A DNA stretch of 64,000 bases, from contig JAGXRF010000017.1 in NCBI GenBank assembly GCA_018335925.1, positions 124,001 through 188,000 on the forward strand. Reading direction: 5' to 3'. Below are positions 38,580-48,992 of the stretch, in pieces; position 1 is the stretch's first letter; each line of letters opens with the position of its first letter. The DNA is from Flavobacteriales bacterium (GTDB lineage: Bacteria > Bacteroidota > Bacteroidia > Flavobacteriales > Flavobacteriaceae). Both the position numbers and the translations under genes were made by a program. The notes beneath the pieces are model-generated. The model searched no databases and was not told the origin of the DNA. It was given only the letters and a program-made list of their open reading frames with translations.

Positions 38580-39558
38580 TAGCTTTTAAACCTTCGCTTT
38601 CAAAGATTTTGATTTTTCCATTTTCTTCATACACAACAAATGCCAATAGCTGTGGTCTTTGGTTATAAAATTCCATCAATTGCTTTGGTTCCATCAACAT
38701 GGTAGCCGTTGCGTATGCATCCGCTTCTGCAGTGGTTTTAGCTAAAATAGTAGCACTTAAAATACTGGTCTTGGTAGCTAATCCGGTTTTCGGATGGATG
38801 ATATGTACAAATCTCTGCCCAGTAACTGAATCCGTTTTAATTTTTCTATAATTCCCGGAGGTAGCCAAACCCAAATCGGTTTGAGATAACTTGGCAATCA
38901 ACTTTCTGCCATGTTCCGGATTTTGCAATGGATCGTCAATACCGGTTGTCCAAGGTTTTTTAGTTTCTAAATTTTGGCCGAAAGTAAATATCTCTCCTCC
39001 TATTTCAACCAAAGCATTTTTAATGCCTTTACTCTTTAAATGGGCAACTAAAACATCCACTGCATATCCTTGAGCTACAGCATTAAAGTCAAAATACATA
39101 GCTTGATGTTTTTTGGCAATGCGTTTTTCATTTAATCGAATTTTATCAAAACCTACCAATTGCAATAAGCTATCTAAGCTATTTTCTTTCCATTCGATAC
39201 TTTGTTTAGAAGGCCCAAAACCATAAGCATTTACCAATACTCCAATAGTTGGATCAAATAAACCATCTGTATCATGATAAACTTTTTGAGAAATTTTAAA
39301 ATTCTCCACAAAAAAATCATCCACTTCTACAGCTTCATCTCGATTAATTTTGCTGATGATAGAATTTGGAATATAGGTAGATAATGACATATCAAATTGA
39401 TGTAAAATCGAATCAATTTCCGCTTTTTCTACTAAAGACTTATCCGAAAAATATTTGATGTAATAGGTGGTACCTTGGGTTTCTCCTTGCAATTCAAAAG
39501 CTTTTTCTTTGCAAGAAAACAAGGTAAATAAAAAAACAGCACTAACTAATTTCCACAT
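38566..39558 (-). CDS. apbE: FAD:protein FMN transferase (ApbE), lipoprotein
   Basis: Lipobox LFTLFSC, NALVEIGGEIFTFG, YFDFNAVAQGYAVD; start probably MWKLVSAV. Confidence 0.92.
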   Translation of the reverse strand: MWKLVSAVFLFTLFSCKEKAFELQGETQGTTYYIKYFSDKSLVEKAEIDSILHQFDMSLSTYIPNSIISKINRDEAVEVDDFFVENFKISQKVYHDTDGLFDPTIGVLVNAYGFGPSKQSIEWKENSLDSLLQLVGFDKIRLNEKRIAKKHQAMYFDFNAVAQGYAVDVLVAHLKSKGIKNALVEIGGEIFTFGQNLETKKPWTTGIDDPLQNPEHGRKLIAKLSQTDLGLATSGNYRKIKTDSVTGQRFVHIIHPKTGLATKTSILSATILAKTTAEADAYATATMLMEPKQLMEFYNQRPQLLAFVVYEENGKIKIFESEGLKAIKLP

Positions 39559-39907
39559 AACCTTCGTAAAAAATGGCATAATCATCGGTTTTATAAATTG
39601 GTTTTTCTACATCGTTGGCATTGGCAATACCCACCCCTGCAAACAATACTTTGGCTTTTAATTTCTCTGCATGTGCTTTAAAAGTTTCCATCCAAACCAC
39701 ATCATATTGTTGAGGATGGTTTGGATAAGTTGCCACTTGTACCAACACAAAGTGTAAGGTATTGGTAGGCTTATCTACACACACAAACTGTGGATGTTTT
39801 TTTAACTGGCTGTTAATTGCAATAAATTCAAAACCCTTGGCCTCTAAATCCTTTCCAACATGGTTCATTGCCAATTGATGTAATTCTAAAGCACTTAATG
39901 TTTCCAT
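39542..39907 (-). CDS. Conserved hypothetical protein between nqrF and apbE
   Basis: 121 aa; ends within apbE start region, same strand as nqr cluster. Confidence 0.8.
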   Translation of the reverse strand: METLSALELHQLAMNHVGKDLEAKGFEFIAINSQLKKHPQFVCVDKPTNTLHFVLVQVATYPNHPQQYDVVWMETFKAHAEKLKAKVLFAGVGIANANDVEKPIYKTDDYAIFYEGYVEIS

Positions 39908-39949
39908 GATGCAAAATTAGTTTTTGGATGATAAAACATTACATAAAAA

Positions 39950-39973
39950 AAGCCAATTCTTTCGAATTGGCTT
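39950..39973 (-). terminator. Terminator/attenuator after nqrF
   Basis: Perfect 10-bp stem AAGCCAATTC-TTTC-GAATTGGCTT with T-run on the - strand. Confidence 0.75.
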
Positions 39974-39979
39974 GATTTT

Positions 39980-41275
39980 TTATCCACCGAAGTCGTCAAA
40001 ACGAATATTTTCTGGTGGGATTCCGAAGTCTTCACCCATTTTCTGAACAGCTTTGTTCATCATTGGTGGACCACAGAAGTACAATTCGATATCTTCCGGA
40101 GCATCGTGTTTCGATAAGTAATTATCAATTACACAGTTGTGGATAAAACCAACAAAACCATCTCCTTCGCCATCTAAACCATCTTTTACTTTCCAATTAT
40201 CTTCTGGTAATGGTTCAGACAATGCCATGTAGAATTTAAAGTTAGGGAAATCTTTCTCTAAAGCTCTAAAATGGTCAACATAGAATAATTCTCTTTTAGA
40301 ACGACCTCCATACCAATAAGTAACCTTTCTTCCTGTTTTTACCGTACGGAACAAATGGTATAAGTGCGAACGCATTGGAGCCATACCGGCACCACCACCA
40401 ACATATAACATTTCTGCATCACTCTCATTGATAAAGAATTCTCCATAAGGACCTGACACAACCACATCATCACCAGCTTTTCTGGAGAAAATATAAGAAG
40501 ACGCAACACCTGGATTTACATTCATCCATCCGTTTTTAGCTCTGTCCCAAGGTGGGGTAGCTACACGAACGTTCAACATAATTTTTCTTCCTTCTGCAGG
40601 GTAAGAAGCCATTGAATATGCTCTTTCCACAGTCTCCGGGTTTTTCATTACCAAACTCCACAATTGGAATTTATCCCATTCAGCTTTGAACTTTTCAGGT
40701 TCTCCTGGATGTTCTTCAGGGTGAGCAGTAATGTCGATATCGGCATATTTAACTTCACATTTTGGAATTTCTATTTGGATGTAACCACCAGCCTCGTAGT
40801 GCATGTCCTCAGGCAATTCCACAATAAATTCTTTAATAAAAGAGGCTACGTTATAGTTAGAATAAACTTTAGCATTGAATTTTTTAATTCCGAATACTTC
40901 TTCCGGAACTTCAATTACCATGTTATTTTTTACTTTGACCTGACAACCTAATCTCCATCCTTCTGCAATTTCTTTTCTGGTAAAATGAGGTTCTTCAGTT
41001 GGTAAAATAGATCCACCCCCATCTAACACTTTACATTTACACTGTATACAAGTTCCACCACCACCACAAGCAGATGGCAAAAAGATTTTGCTATTTCCAA
41101 GGGTAGAAAGTAAAGTAGAACCAGATCCTACTTCAATTTCGTTTTCCCCATTAATTTTAATTTTTACTGGTCCAGAAGGCATTAATTTAGCTTTGGCTCC
41201 TAATAACATAGAAACCAATAAAAAAATCACTACTAAAAAAACAACCACACTGGCAATTACTACGATAGTATTCAT
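39980..41275 (-). CDS. nqrF: Na+-translocating NADH-quinone reductase subunit F
   Basis: 2Fe-2S motif [21 protein letters not shown] domains, gene order. Confidence 0.97.
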   Translation of the reverse strand: MNTIVVIASVVVFLVVIFLLVSMLLGAKAKLMPSGPVKIKINGENEIEVGSGSTLLSTLGNSKIFLPSACGGGGTCIQCKCKVLDGGGSILPTEEPHFTRKEIAEGWRLGCQVKVKNNMVIEVPEEVFGIKKFNAKVYSNYNVASFIKEFIVELPEDMHYEAGGYIQIEIPKCEVKYADIDITAHPEEHPGEPEKFKAEWDKFQLWSLVMKNPETVERAYSMASYPAEGRKIMLNVRVATPPWDRAKNGWMNVNPGVASSYIFSRKAGDDVVVSGPYGEFFINESDAEMLYVGGGAGMAPMRSHLYHLFRTVKTGRKVTYWYGGRSKRELFYVDHFRALEKDFPNFKFYMALSEPLPEDNWKVKDGLDGEGDGFVGFIHNCVIDNYLSKHDAPEDIELYFCGPPMMNKAVQKMGEDFGIPPENIRFDDFGG

Positions 41276-41294
41276 ACGTTAATTGTAAAGAAGA

Positions 41295-41912
41295 TTAAAT
41301 TTTAATACCCATAAAGCTCATGAAAGCAATTGCCATCAATCCTGTAATAAGGAAGGTAATACCCAAACCTCTTAATGGAGCAGGTACATGAGAGTAAGCG
41401 ATTTTTTCGCGAATAGCTGCAATTGCTAAAATGGCTAGAAACCATCCAATACCAGAACCTAATCCGTAAGTTGCTGCTTCTACTACAGTTCCAAAGTCTT
41501 TTTGCTGCATAAACAATGCTCCTCCTAAGATGGCACAGTTAACAGCAATTAATGGTAAGAAAATACCCAAAGCACCATACAATGCCGGAGCAAATTTTTC
41601 TACAATCATTTCTACTAATTGCACCATAGAAGCAATCACGGCAATAAACATGATAAAGCTTAAGAAACTCAAATCAATTGAAGCATATTCTTCTCCTAAC
41701 CATGCCAATGCTCCTGCTTTCAATAAATAATTATCTAATAAATAGTTGATAGGAACAGTAATAGACAAAACGAAAACAACTGCTAACCCTAAACCAACTG
41801 CAGTTTTTACTGTTTTTGAAACCGCTAAATAAGAACACATCCCCAAGAAGTATGCGAAAATCATATTTTCGATGAAGATGCTTTTGACAAATAAACTTGC
41901 TAAATCTTGCAT
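41295..41912 (-). CDS. nqrE: Na+-translocating NADH-quinone reductase subunit E
   Basis: Polytopic NqrE-type sequence ([19 protein letters not shown]), gene order. Confidence 0.96.
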   Translation of the reverse strand: MQDLASLFVKSIFIENMIFAYFLGMCSYLAVSKTVKTAVGLGLAVVFVLSITVPINYLLDNYLLKAGALAWLGEEYASIDLSFLSFIMFIAVIASMVQLVEMIVEKFAPALYGALGIFLPLIAVNCAILGGALFMQQKDFGTVVEAATYGLGSGIGWFLAILAIAAIREKIAYSHVPAPLRGLGITFLITGLMAIAFMSFMGIKI

Positions 41913-41931
41913 AAAATTTCAGTTTTAAGGA

Positions 41932-42579
41932 TTAGTGCTTTTCGATTAATTTGGTGTTTTTGGTTCTTTGTAACCAAATTAACACAGCTACTACAATCAA
42001 TGCCATTGGTGACAATAACATCAAACCGTTATTTTCGTAACCTGCTTCGTAAAAAGATGGAGGAATGATTTGAGCTCCCATTAACTTGCCTGAGCCTAAT
42101 AACTCACGAATAATGGCAACAATAATCAAAATGATTCCGTATCCGAAAGCGTTTCCGATACCATCTAAGAAGGACCTCCACACCCCATTACCTAAAGCAA
42201 AAGCTTCTAATCGGCCCATTACGATACAGTTGGTAATAATCAAACCAACAAAAACCGATAATTGTTTGCTAACATCATAGGCAAAAGCTTTCAATACTTG
42301 GTCTACTAAAATTACCAATGAAGCAATAATCACTAACTGAACGATGATACGAATACGATTAGGAATTAAATTTCTAATCATAGAGGTCACCACATTACTT
42401 GCACCCATTACAGCCATTACGGAAATTGCCATTACAATAGCAGGTTTTAACTGCACGGTAATTGCCAATGCCGAACAAATACCCAATACTTGCACAGTAA
42501 TAGGGTTGTTGTCGTTAAACGGATCTGTCAAAAGGGCTTTATTTCTTTTGGAGAACAAAGGTTCTTTTTCTGCTGACAT
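41932..42579 (-). CDS. nqrD: Na+-translocating NADH-quinone reductase subunit D
   Basis: NqrD-type sequence ([33 protein letters not shown]), gene order. Confidence 0.96.
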   Translation of the reverse strand: MSAEKEPLFSKRNKALLTDPFNDNNPITVQVLGICSALAITVQLKPAIVMAISVMAVMGASNVVTSMIRNLIPNRIRIIVQLVIIASLVILVDQVLKAFAYDVSKQLSVFVGLIITNCIVMGRLEAFALGNGVWRSFLDGIGNAFGYGIILIIVAIIRELLGSGKLMGAQIIPPSFYEAGYENNGLMLLSPMALIVVAVLIWLQRTKNTKLIEKH

Positions 42580-42583
42580 AATA

Positions 42584-43315
42584 TTAATTGTTTAGAGCTA
42601 GTTGAGATTTTTGATTTTTAAGAAAATTCTTGTAGTGTGCCAAACGTTCTACAAACATGTTGGTAACACCATCTCCGGTAATGGTAGCACCAGAAATTGC
42701 ATCTACTTTGTTATCTTCTTTATCATCACCACCGGTATATCCTTTGGCCACGGTTACCCCAACCAATTCTCCGTTGGCATCAAAAATCTTTTCATTGATA
42801 AATCTTTCCTGAAACCAAGCTTGGGTAATTTCTGCACCTAAACCAGGAGTCTCTCCTTTGTGGTCAAAAACTACACCTTTAATAGTGTTCATGTCTTCAT
42901 CCAAAGAAATGTATCCCCAAATAGCATCCCATAAACCGGAACCTCTTAAAGGAATGATATAGAATTTTTTCCCTCCATTGTTTGCAACAAACAATGGAAA
43001 TTTTTGCTCGGTTACTTTCTTTTTCAACTCATTTTTTAAATCCACGTTAAATGCACCGTCTCTATCTTCGGTAGCAGTTCCGTCAGGATTTACTAAAAAT
43101 GCTTGTTGAATTACTTCGTCGTATTTGGCTTGAGCTTCCTCTCTGGTAATATCAGTGATTCCCACTGTAGCCAAAATATTTTGCATCTTTTCGTTCTTGA
43201 TGTTTACATCTTGCATAGGCTTTAAAGAAGTAGCAGCAATGGCCAACAAAGCTCCTACTATAATTACCATTACAGCTGCAAACAAAAAGGTATAGGCATT
43301 ACTTTCTTTGTTCAT
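42584..43315 (-). CDS. nqrC: Na+-translocating NADH-quinone reductase subunit C
   Basis: FMN-attachment motif DAISGATIT, gene order. Confidence 0.96.
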   Translation of the reverse strand: MNKESNAYTFLFAAVMVIIVGALLAIAATSLKPMQDVNIKNEKMQNILATVGITDITREEAQAKYDEVIQQAFLVNPDGTATEDRDGAFNVDLKNELKKKVTEQKFPLFVANNGGKKFYIIPLRGSGLWDAIWGYISLDEDMNTIKGVVFDHKGETPGLGAEITQAWFQERFINEKIFDANGELVGVTVAKGYTGGDDKEDNKVDAISGATITGDGVTNMFVERLAHYKNFLKNQKSQLALNN

Positions 43316-43317
43316 GA

Positions 43318-44469
43318 TTAGGCAGTTTTAAGTTTAGCTACACGTTTTTTACGTTTGGATATGTTGGCTTGTACCACATAATGATCGATGGTAGGAGCAA
43401 AAACATTTAACAATAAAATTGCCAACATTACTCCTTCTGGATAAGCTGGGTTGAATACTCTAATTAAAATACTGAACAACCCTATCAAGAAACCGTAAAT
43501 CCATTTACCACGCTCGGTTTGAGCAGCAGAAACCGGGTCGGTAGCCATAAATACAATACCAAAAGCCAATCCACCTACCAATAAATGGTTCATACCAAAC
43601 TGCATCAATGCATTAGCTCCCCATAATTCAAACAAATAAGCAGTAAATGCAGCACCTAAGAATCCGCTGAAGATAATTTTCCAACTACCTACTCCTGTTA
43701 ATATCAAAATAGCTGCACCAACTAAAATCCATAAGGTAGATGTTTCAGAAATAGATCCGGGAATGCTACCTGCAAACATGCTCCAAGCTTCAAAGCCAGC
43801 TTCTTTACCAGCAGCTAATTTCCCTAAAATAGTTTCTCCTGAAATACCATCCACTTTCATGGCATCTGAAACCCATACTTTGTCACCCGACATGTAAGTT
43901 GGGTAAGCAAAAAATGCAAATGCTCTTGCAGTTAAAGCAGGGTTTAAAATATTCATTCCGGTACCTCCAAAAGCTTCTTTACCAAGTATAACAGCAAATA
44001 CAACGGAAATAGCCAACATCCATAATGGCAAGTCCACAGGCATGATCATCGGAATCAACATCCCGGTAACCAAATAACCTTCATTAACTTCGTGTCCTCT
44101 TTTAATAGCAAAGTAAAACTCAATAGCCAAACCTACACCATAAGATACGGCAATTATTGGAAGTACTTTCCATAAACCATGAGAAAACACATTCCAAAAA
44201 CTCATATCAGAGCCATCTATTTGAATAAAGTGTTGGTACCCGGTATTGTAAATTCCGAAGAATAAAGCTGGCAATAATGCCAAGATTACCGTTACCATGG
44301 TTCGTTTCAAATCTACCGCATCACGAATATGAGCACCGTGTTTGGTGGTGTGATTTGGCACAAACAAAAAGGTATCAAAAGCGTTGATGGCTGGGGCAAA
44401 TTGTTCTAATTTTTGTCCTTTGCCAAAGGGCTTTTTTAATTCATCTAATTTTTCGCGTAAAAATTTCAT
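43318..44469 (-). CDS. nqrB: Na+-translocating NADH-quinone reductase subunit B
   Basis: GSIPGSISETSTLWILVGA FMN site context, polytopic, gene order. Confidence 0.97.
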   Translation of the reverse strand: MKFLREKLDELKKPFGKGQKLEQFAPAINAFDTFLFVPNHTTKHGAHIRDAVDLKRTMVTVILALLPALFFGIYNTGYQHFIQIDGSDMSFWNVFSHGLWKVLPIIAVSYGVGLAIEFYFAIKRGHEVNEGYLVTGMLIPMIMPVDLPLWMLAISVVFAVILGKEAFGGTGMNILNPALTARAFAFFAYPTYMSGDKVWVSDAMKVDGISGETILGKLAAGKEAGFEAWSMFAGSIPGSISETSTLWILVGAAILILTGVGSWKIIFSGFLGAAFTAYLFELWGANALMQFGMNHLLVGGLAFGIVFMATDPVSAAQTERGKWIYGFLIGLFSILIRVFNPAYPEGVMLAILLLNVFAPTIDHYVVQANISKRKKRVAKLKTA

Positions 44470-44489
44470 ATCACTATAGCAATTTTTTG

Positions 44490-45839
44490 TTATCCTACTT
44501 CTTTAATCATCAAATCCAATGCTTCTCTAATAATTGCCTGAGCTTCTAATTTAGAAGTATTGGTATAATCGATTAAGGCAAAATCTTCTGGGGCAACTTC
44601 GTAAATACCCAAATTTTCCATCTTTTCGATATCGTGTGTAATACAAGCCTTTAATAGCTGCATTGGAAAAATATCCATTGGCATTACTTGTTCCATTTCA
44701 CCGGTTACTACCAATGCTCTTTCTTCTCCGTTTAAATTGGTATCAGGAACATATTTTTTACCTGGCATTAACCATGATAAAGCAGTACGTTGCATACTGT
44801 GCTTGCTTGGCCCAGCAAAAGGCAACCAACCAAACATGCGATATTCGTTACCTTCTTTAATTACCGAAACAGTATTTGCGTAAAAACCTAAGTTACCACC
44901 AATATGTGATTTGGTACCAGTCAAAACATCTCCAGAAATGATTCTTACTTCTCCAGCATTGATTTTTCCGTCAACCAATTTGGCAACTTCACTGCCAATG
45001 GTAATGTTGTAATATTGTGGATTTTTTACTTCTGCACCAGCCAAAGCAATGGTTTTGGTTGGGACAAAAGTTCCGGTTTGGAAAAATGTTCCTATGATTG
45101 CTACATCTTGAGGAGCAACTACCCAAACTTTTTCTCCTTGGTTGATAGGATCTATTTTATTGATTTGTACCCCAACGTTTCCAGCTGGGTGTGGTCCGGT
45201 TACTTTGTGTAATTCTACATTTTTAGTGTTGCTAAAAATAGAATTTCCTTTTCCGGTTACAGACAAATGTACTTTTCCTTTGGTTAATTTTGCCAATGCA
45301 TTAACTCCAGCTTGAAAAGCTTCTAATTTATCTTGCATCACAAATTCTACATCTGAAGATAGCGGTGCAGAACTGTATGCTGAAATAAAAATAGCTTTTG
45401 GAGTGTCTGCAGAATGAGCAATCACATCATATGGCCTTTGTTTGATAAATGGCCAACATCCAGATGCTAACAACAAAGTTTTTACCTCTTCACCACTCAT
45501 GGCTTCAACGTTTTTAACTTCGTGCTTTACAGGAGTGTCCTGAGCATCTGCTTGAATTCTAATTTCTAAAATCACACGTTTTTCTCCTCTTACGATTTCG
45601 GTAATAGTACCGTTAACCGGAGAAACAAACATGACTTTTTCATCTGATTTGGAATAAAAAATAGGTTCTCCCGCTTTAACAGAAGCTCCTTCTTTTAAAA
45701 TTAATTTTGGAGTAACCCCATGAAAATCAGAAGGCTTGATCACAAAAGAAGACGATCTTGCTACTTCAGAAATTTGTTTTTGTGCCTCCCCAACCAAATT
45801 CAGATGCAGACCTTTGGTAATTTTAATGTCTTTGGACAT
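44490..45839 (-). CDS. nqrA: Na+-translocating NADH-quinone reductase subunit A
   Basis: IKITKGLHLNLVGEAQK, GPHPAGNVGVQINKIDPIN, gene order. Confidence 0.97.
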   Translation of the reverse strand: MSKDIKITKGLHLNLVGEAQKQISEVARSSSFVIKPSDFHGVTPKLILKEGASVKAGEPIFYSKSDEKVMFVSPVNGTITEIVRGEKRVILEIRIQADAQDTPVKHEVKNVEAMSGEEVKTLLLASGCWPFIKQRPYDVIAHSADTPKAIFISAYSSAPLSSDVEFVMQDKLEAFQAGVNALAKLTKGKVHLSVTGKGNSIFSNTKNVELHKVTGPHPAGNVGVQINKIDPINQGEKVWVVAPQDVAIIGTFFQTGTFVPTKTIALAGAEVKNPQYYNITIGSEVAKLVDGKINAGEVRIISGDVLTGTKSHIGGNLGFYANTVSVIKEGNEYRMFGWLPFAGPSKHSMQRTALSWLMPGKKYVPDTNLNGEERALVVTGEMEQVMPMDIFPMQLLKACITHDIEKMENLGIYEVAPEDFALIDYTNTSKLEAQAIIREALDLMIKEVG

Positions 45840-46042
45840 AAGAATGGGTATAAATTAAAACTAGTTTTCAAAAATTGGTGCAAATTTAATTATTAATAAT
45901 AGACTTTCTCAAACCTATTAACATTTGTCTTTAACATTTTAAGTTAATTTAAAATGATTCTAAATAATAAAAATCGATTTGTCATAAAAAGCATTGTTTG
46001 GTCTAAAATTTGTTAAATTAGCAGATTGATAAATGTAAGATT

Positions 46043-47299
46043 ATGCAAAAAATATACACCATTTGGCTTTTACTATTTGGTATTTCAGTTTGGAGTCAAG
46101 TAGAAGAGGAAGTTAATCCTCCTTACCATATCAAATCTGTAGCATTTCAACAAAACGGACAAAACGTAGTACCATTTTTTAAATTAGGTGACCCATTTCA
46201 ATTGGTGTTTGACGATTTATATGGAGACGAATCGAATTACTACTATACCATTACCCATTGCAATTATAACTGGACCAAATCGGTTTTGATGATCAATGAA
46301 TACTTAAACGGTTTAGACAACCAATTGATTATTGATTATGAAAACTCATTTAACACCTTACAAACCTATTCGCATTACCGATTGACTTTTCCGAATAGAT
46401 TTACCAAGGCTTTAAAAGTAAGCGGAAACTATGTTTTGAAAATTTTTAACTCCAAGCAAGAATTAGTGTTTTCCAGAAAGTTTATTGTATATGAGGATTT
46501 GGTAAATGTGCCATTGCAAGTACGCGTTCCGAGAGAAGTAGTTTTGATGGATCGCAAACACAATTTAGATTTTAGCATTACTCCCAGAAATATCGTTTTT
46601 CAAGATCCCATCAAAAACGTGCAAGTGGCTATTTACCAAAATGGAATTTGGGAAACAGAAATCAGAAACATCAAACCAATGTTTACTACTGGAAATTCGT
46701 TAATTTATAGATACGACAAAGAAACCCAATATTGGGCTGGAAACGAATTTTTATTTTTTGACAACAAAGACATACGAAATGCTGCAAACAATGTAAGAAG
46801 AATTTCTGCTACCAAAGATGGCTTATACAACACCTTTTTGTTCACAAGCCAACCAAGAGCAAACCAACCTTATACTTTTTTCCCGGATGTGAATGGTAAT
46901 TTTCAACCCAGAAACATCAATACTCGCGAAAACGACAATACAGAAGCCGATTATAGCTGGGTATATTTTAGTTTAAATGCTCCATTAATAGATAGTAAAA
47001 GTAAAGTATTTATCACTGGTATGTTTAACAATTACGCACGAAGTGCGGAGTTTGAAATGGAATACAATGCCAAAACTGGTTTGTTTGAAAAGGCTTTGAT
47101 GATGAAACAAGGTTTTACCAATTTTCAGTATACCGTAGTAGATAAAAAAGGAAAAATAGATTGGGAAAATGCCATGGATGGCAACTTTTTTCAAACGGAA
47201 AACAACTATAGCATTTTTGTTTACTACCGAGCAAACAACGATCGATTTGATCGAGTAATTGGCAAAGGAAGTGCAAGTTCGGTAGATATAATTCGATAA
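46043..47299 (+). CDS. DUF5103 / type IX secretion system plug protein domain protein
   Basis: Signal peptide; DDLYGDESNYYYTITHCNYNWTKSVLMINEYLNGL resembles DUF5103 family. Confidence 0.85.
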   Translation: MQKIYTIWLLLFGISVWSQVEEEVNPPYHIKSVAFQQNGQNVVPFFKLGDPFQLVFDDLYGDESNYYYTITHCNYNWTKSVLMINEYLNGLDNQLIIDYENSFNTLQTYSHYRLTFPNRFTKALKVSGNYVLKIFNSKQELVFSRKFIVYEDLVNVPLQVRVPREVVLMDRKHNLDFSITPRNIVFQDPIKNVQVAIYQNGIWETEIRNIKPMFTTGNSLIYRYDKETQYWAGNEFLFFDNKDIRNAANNVRRISATKDGLYNTFLFTSQPRANQPYTFFPDVNGNFQPRNINTRENDNTEADYSWVYFSLNAPLIDSKSKVFITGMFNNYARSAEFEMEYNAKTGLFEKALMMKQGFTNFQYTVVDKKGKIDWENAMDGNFFQTENNYSIFVYYRANNDRFDRVIGKGSASSVDIIR

Positions 47300-47302
47300 A
47301 AA

Positions 47303-48421
47303 ATGACCCAATACCGTGGCACTAAATGTTTAAATTGTGAGCATCCGTTAGATGTTTCTGATAAATATTGTTGTAATTGTGGACAAAAAAATACCACCAA
47401 AAGACTGTCGGTTAAAGACTTTTTTCATGAATTTTTATCTAACTTTTATGCTTATGATTCTAAAGTAAAGAATACTATTTTTTCACTTTTCACTAAACCC
47501 GGTCATGGAGCCTTAGAGTTTATACAAGGAAAAAGGGCTAGCTATGCCAATCCATTTCGATTTTATTTAAGTGTTTCTTTGGTATACTTTATTATTGTTG
47601 GATTTTATGATAAAGTAAATAAACTTTCGGATCCAGAAGAAATTGTTTCAGAAAAAGAAGCCAGATCAAGAGATTCCATAGCACAAGTTGCTGTTTTAGA
47701 CAGTATTAAAAAAGCTTATGACAACAATCCAAATGCCCAAAAAATTTTTCCTTCCCCTGAAAAATTGGTGGAAATAAAAGTAGATACGGTAAATGTTTCG
47801 CAAAAAAAGGATACCGTTAACAAACTATATTACCAACAAGACTTACACAGTTTTGGCTTTTTGGAGCGAACCATCTACAAAACAGAATCTATGTACGAAT
47901 TAGTGGAAAAAAACGAACAAATCACTCCAAAAAAATTGATAGATTCTTTGCAATATGAACCCAGTTTTTTCAACTATTTTTTGGCAAGAAAAACAGTTCA
48001 AATAGAAGAAATTTTTGGCAGCTCTAAAGAAGAGGCCAAGCACAAAGTAGGTCAATATTTTATGGAAAAATTTCCATTCATTTTGTTTGTCTCCTTGCCA
48101 TTTTTAACTATCGCATTTTATTTAATATACTACCGTCAACACAAAACATATGCAGAACACATGGTTTTGACTTTTCAAATCATGTCGTTTGTGTTCTTAT
48201 TACTATTGTTGTTATTTTTTTTAGAGTCTTTTTTCTCCATTTCCTTACACGCTTGGCTTGGTCTTTTACTTTTGCATTACGTATATAAATCGCTTAGAAA
48301 TTTTTACCAACAAGGTCGTTTTAAAACAATAATAAAAATTGGAATCTTAACCATACTTTTATCGTTTGTAACTTCTTTAACAGGATTGATGATGTTGCTA
48401 TTTGCATTTTTATTATATTAG
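47303..48421 (+). CDS. DUF3667 domain-containing membrane protein with N-terminal zinc ribbon
   Basis: CLNCEHPLDVSDKYCCNCGQKN zinc ribbon; YASPFRFYLSVSLVYF-like segment; C-terminal TM helices. Confidence 0.85.
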   Translation: MTQYRGTKCLNCEHPLDVSDKYCCNCGQKNTTKRLSVKDFFHEFLSNFYAYDSKVKNTIFSLFTKPGHGALEFIQGKRASYANPFRFYLSVSLVYFIIVGFYDKVNKLSDPEEIVSEKEARSRDSIAQVAVLDSIKKAYDNNPNAQKIFPSPEKLVEIKVDTVNVSQKKDTVNKLYYQQDLHSFGFLERTIYKTESMYELVEKNEQITPKKLIDSLQYEPSFFNYFLARKTVQIEEIFGSSKEEAKHKVGQYFMEKFPFILFVSLPFLTIAFYLIYYRQHKTYAEHMVLTFQIMSFVFLLLLLLFFLESFFSISLHAWLGLLLLHYVYKSLRNFYQQGRFKTIIKIGILTILLSFVTSLTGLMMLLFAFLLY

Positions 48422-48425
48422 CACC

Positions 48426-48812
48426 ATGATTTCTCAAGTAACCTGTGGCATAAAAATTTCTGTAAAGACAAGTTTTGAAGGAACTTACTTCAAAAACTAC
48501 CGCTTGCATTTTGCATTTAGTTACCAAATCACTATTGAAAATCAAGGAAAAGACTCTGTTCAATTACAATCCAGGCATTGGGAAATTTTTGATGCCTTAA
48601 ACCATCCGGAAATTGTGGATGGTGAAGGTGTAGTTGGCAAAAAACCAACTTTAAAACCTGGTGAAACACACACCTATTCTTCTGGCTGTTTGCTAGCTTC
48701 ACCTCACGGGAGTATGCGAGGTTTTTTCAACATGATTAATTTTAGCAACTCAAAAAACTTTAGAGTAATTATTCCAAGTTTCAAATTACATGCTCCTTTT
48801 GCTTTGAATTAG
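48426..48812 (+). CDS. apaG: ApaG protein (DUF525/ApaG domain)
   Basis: YQITIENQGKDSVQLQSRHWEIFDALNHPEIVDGEGVVGKKPTLKPGETHTYSSGCLL; start placed at MISQVTCG. Confidence 0.93.
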   Translation: MISQVTCGIKISVKTSFEGTYFKNYRLHFAFSYQITIENQGKDSVQLQSRHWEIFDALNHPEIVDGEGVVGKKPTLKPGETHTYSSGCLLASPHGSMRGFFNMINFSNSKNFRVIIPSFKLHAPFALN

Positions 48813-48897
48813 TGTTTTGAATTCAAAGTAATTTTTTCTTTCACATTTAAAGTAAATAAGTATATACAATTACCAAATAAGTATCCCGTTTTTTATC

Positions 48898-48905
48898 TAT
48901 TTTTG
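48898..48905 (+). promoter_or_regulatory. Bacteroidetes -7 element TATTTTTG upstream of pruA
   Basis: TAnnTTTG match, ~85 nt before ATG. Confidence 0.35.
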
Positions 48906-48992
48906 TGGTTAATTACAAAATTTGATGGTTTTGTCGTAAAAACCGCAAAAATCTCATTTTACAACTAATGTTTAACTACAAAATACACCAAC

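Noticed and set aside
45840-46042. Regulatory RNA in the divergent nqrA / DUF5103 intergenic region
   Set aside because: AT-rich with only weak short palindromes; no structure stronger than expected for the composition.
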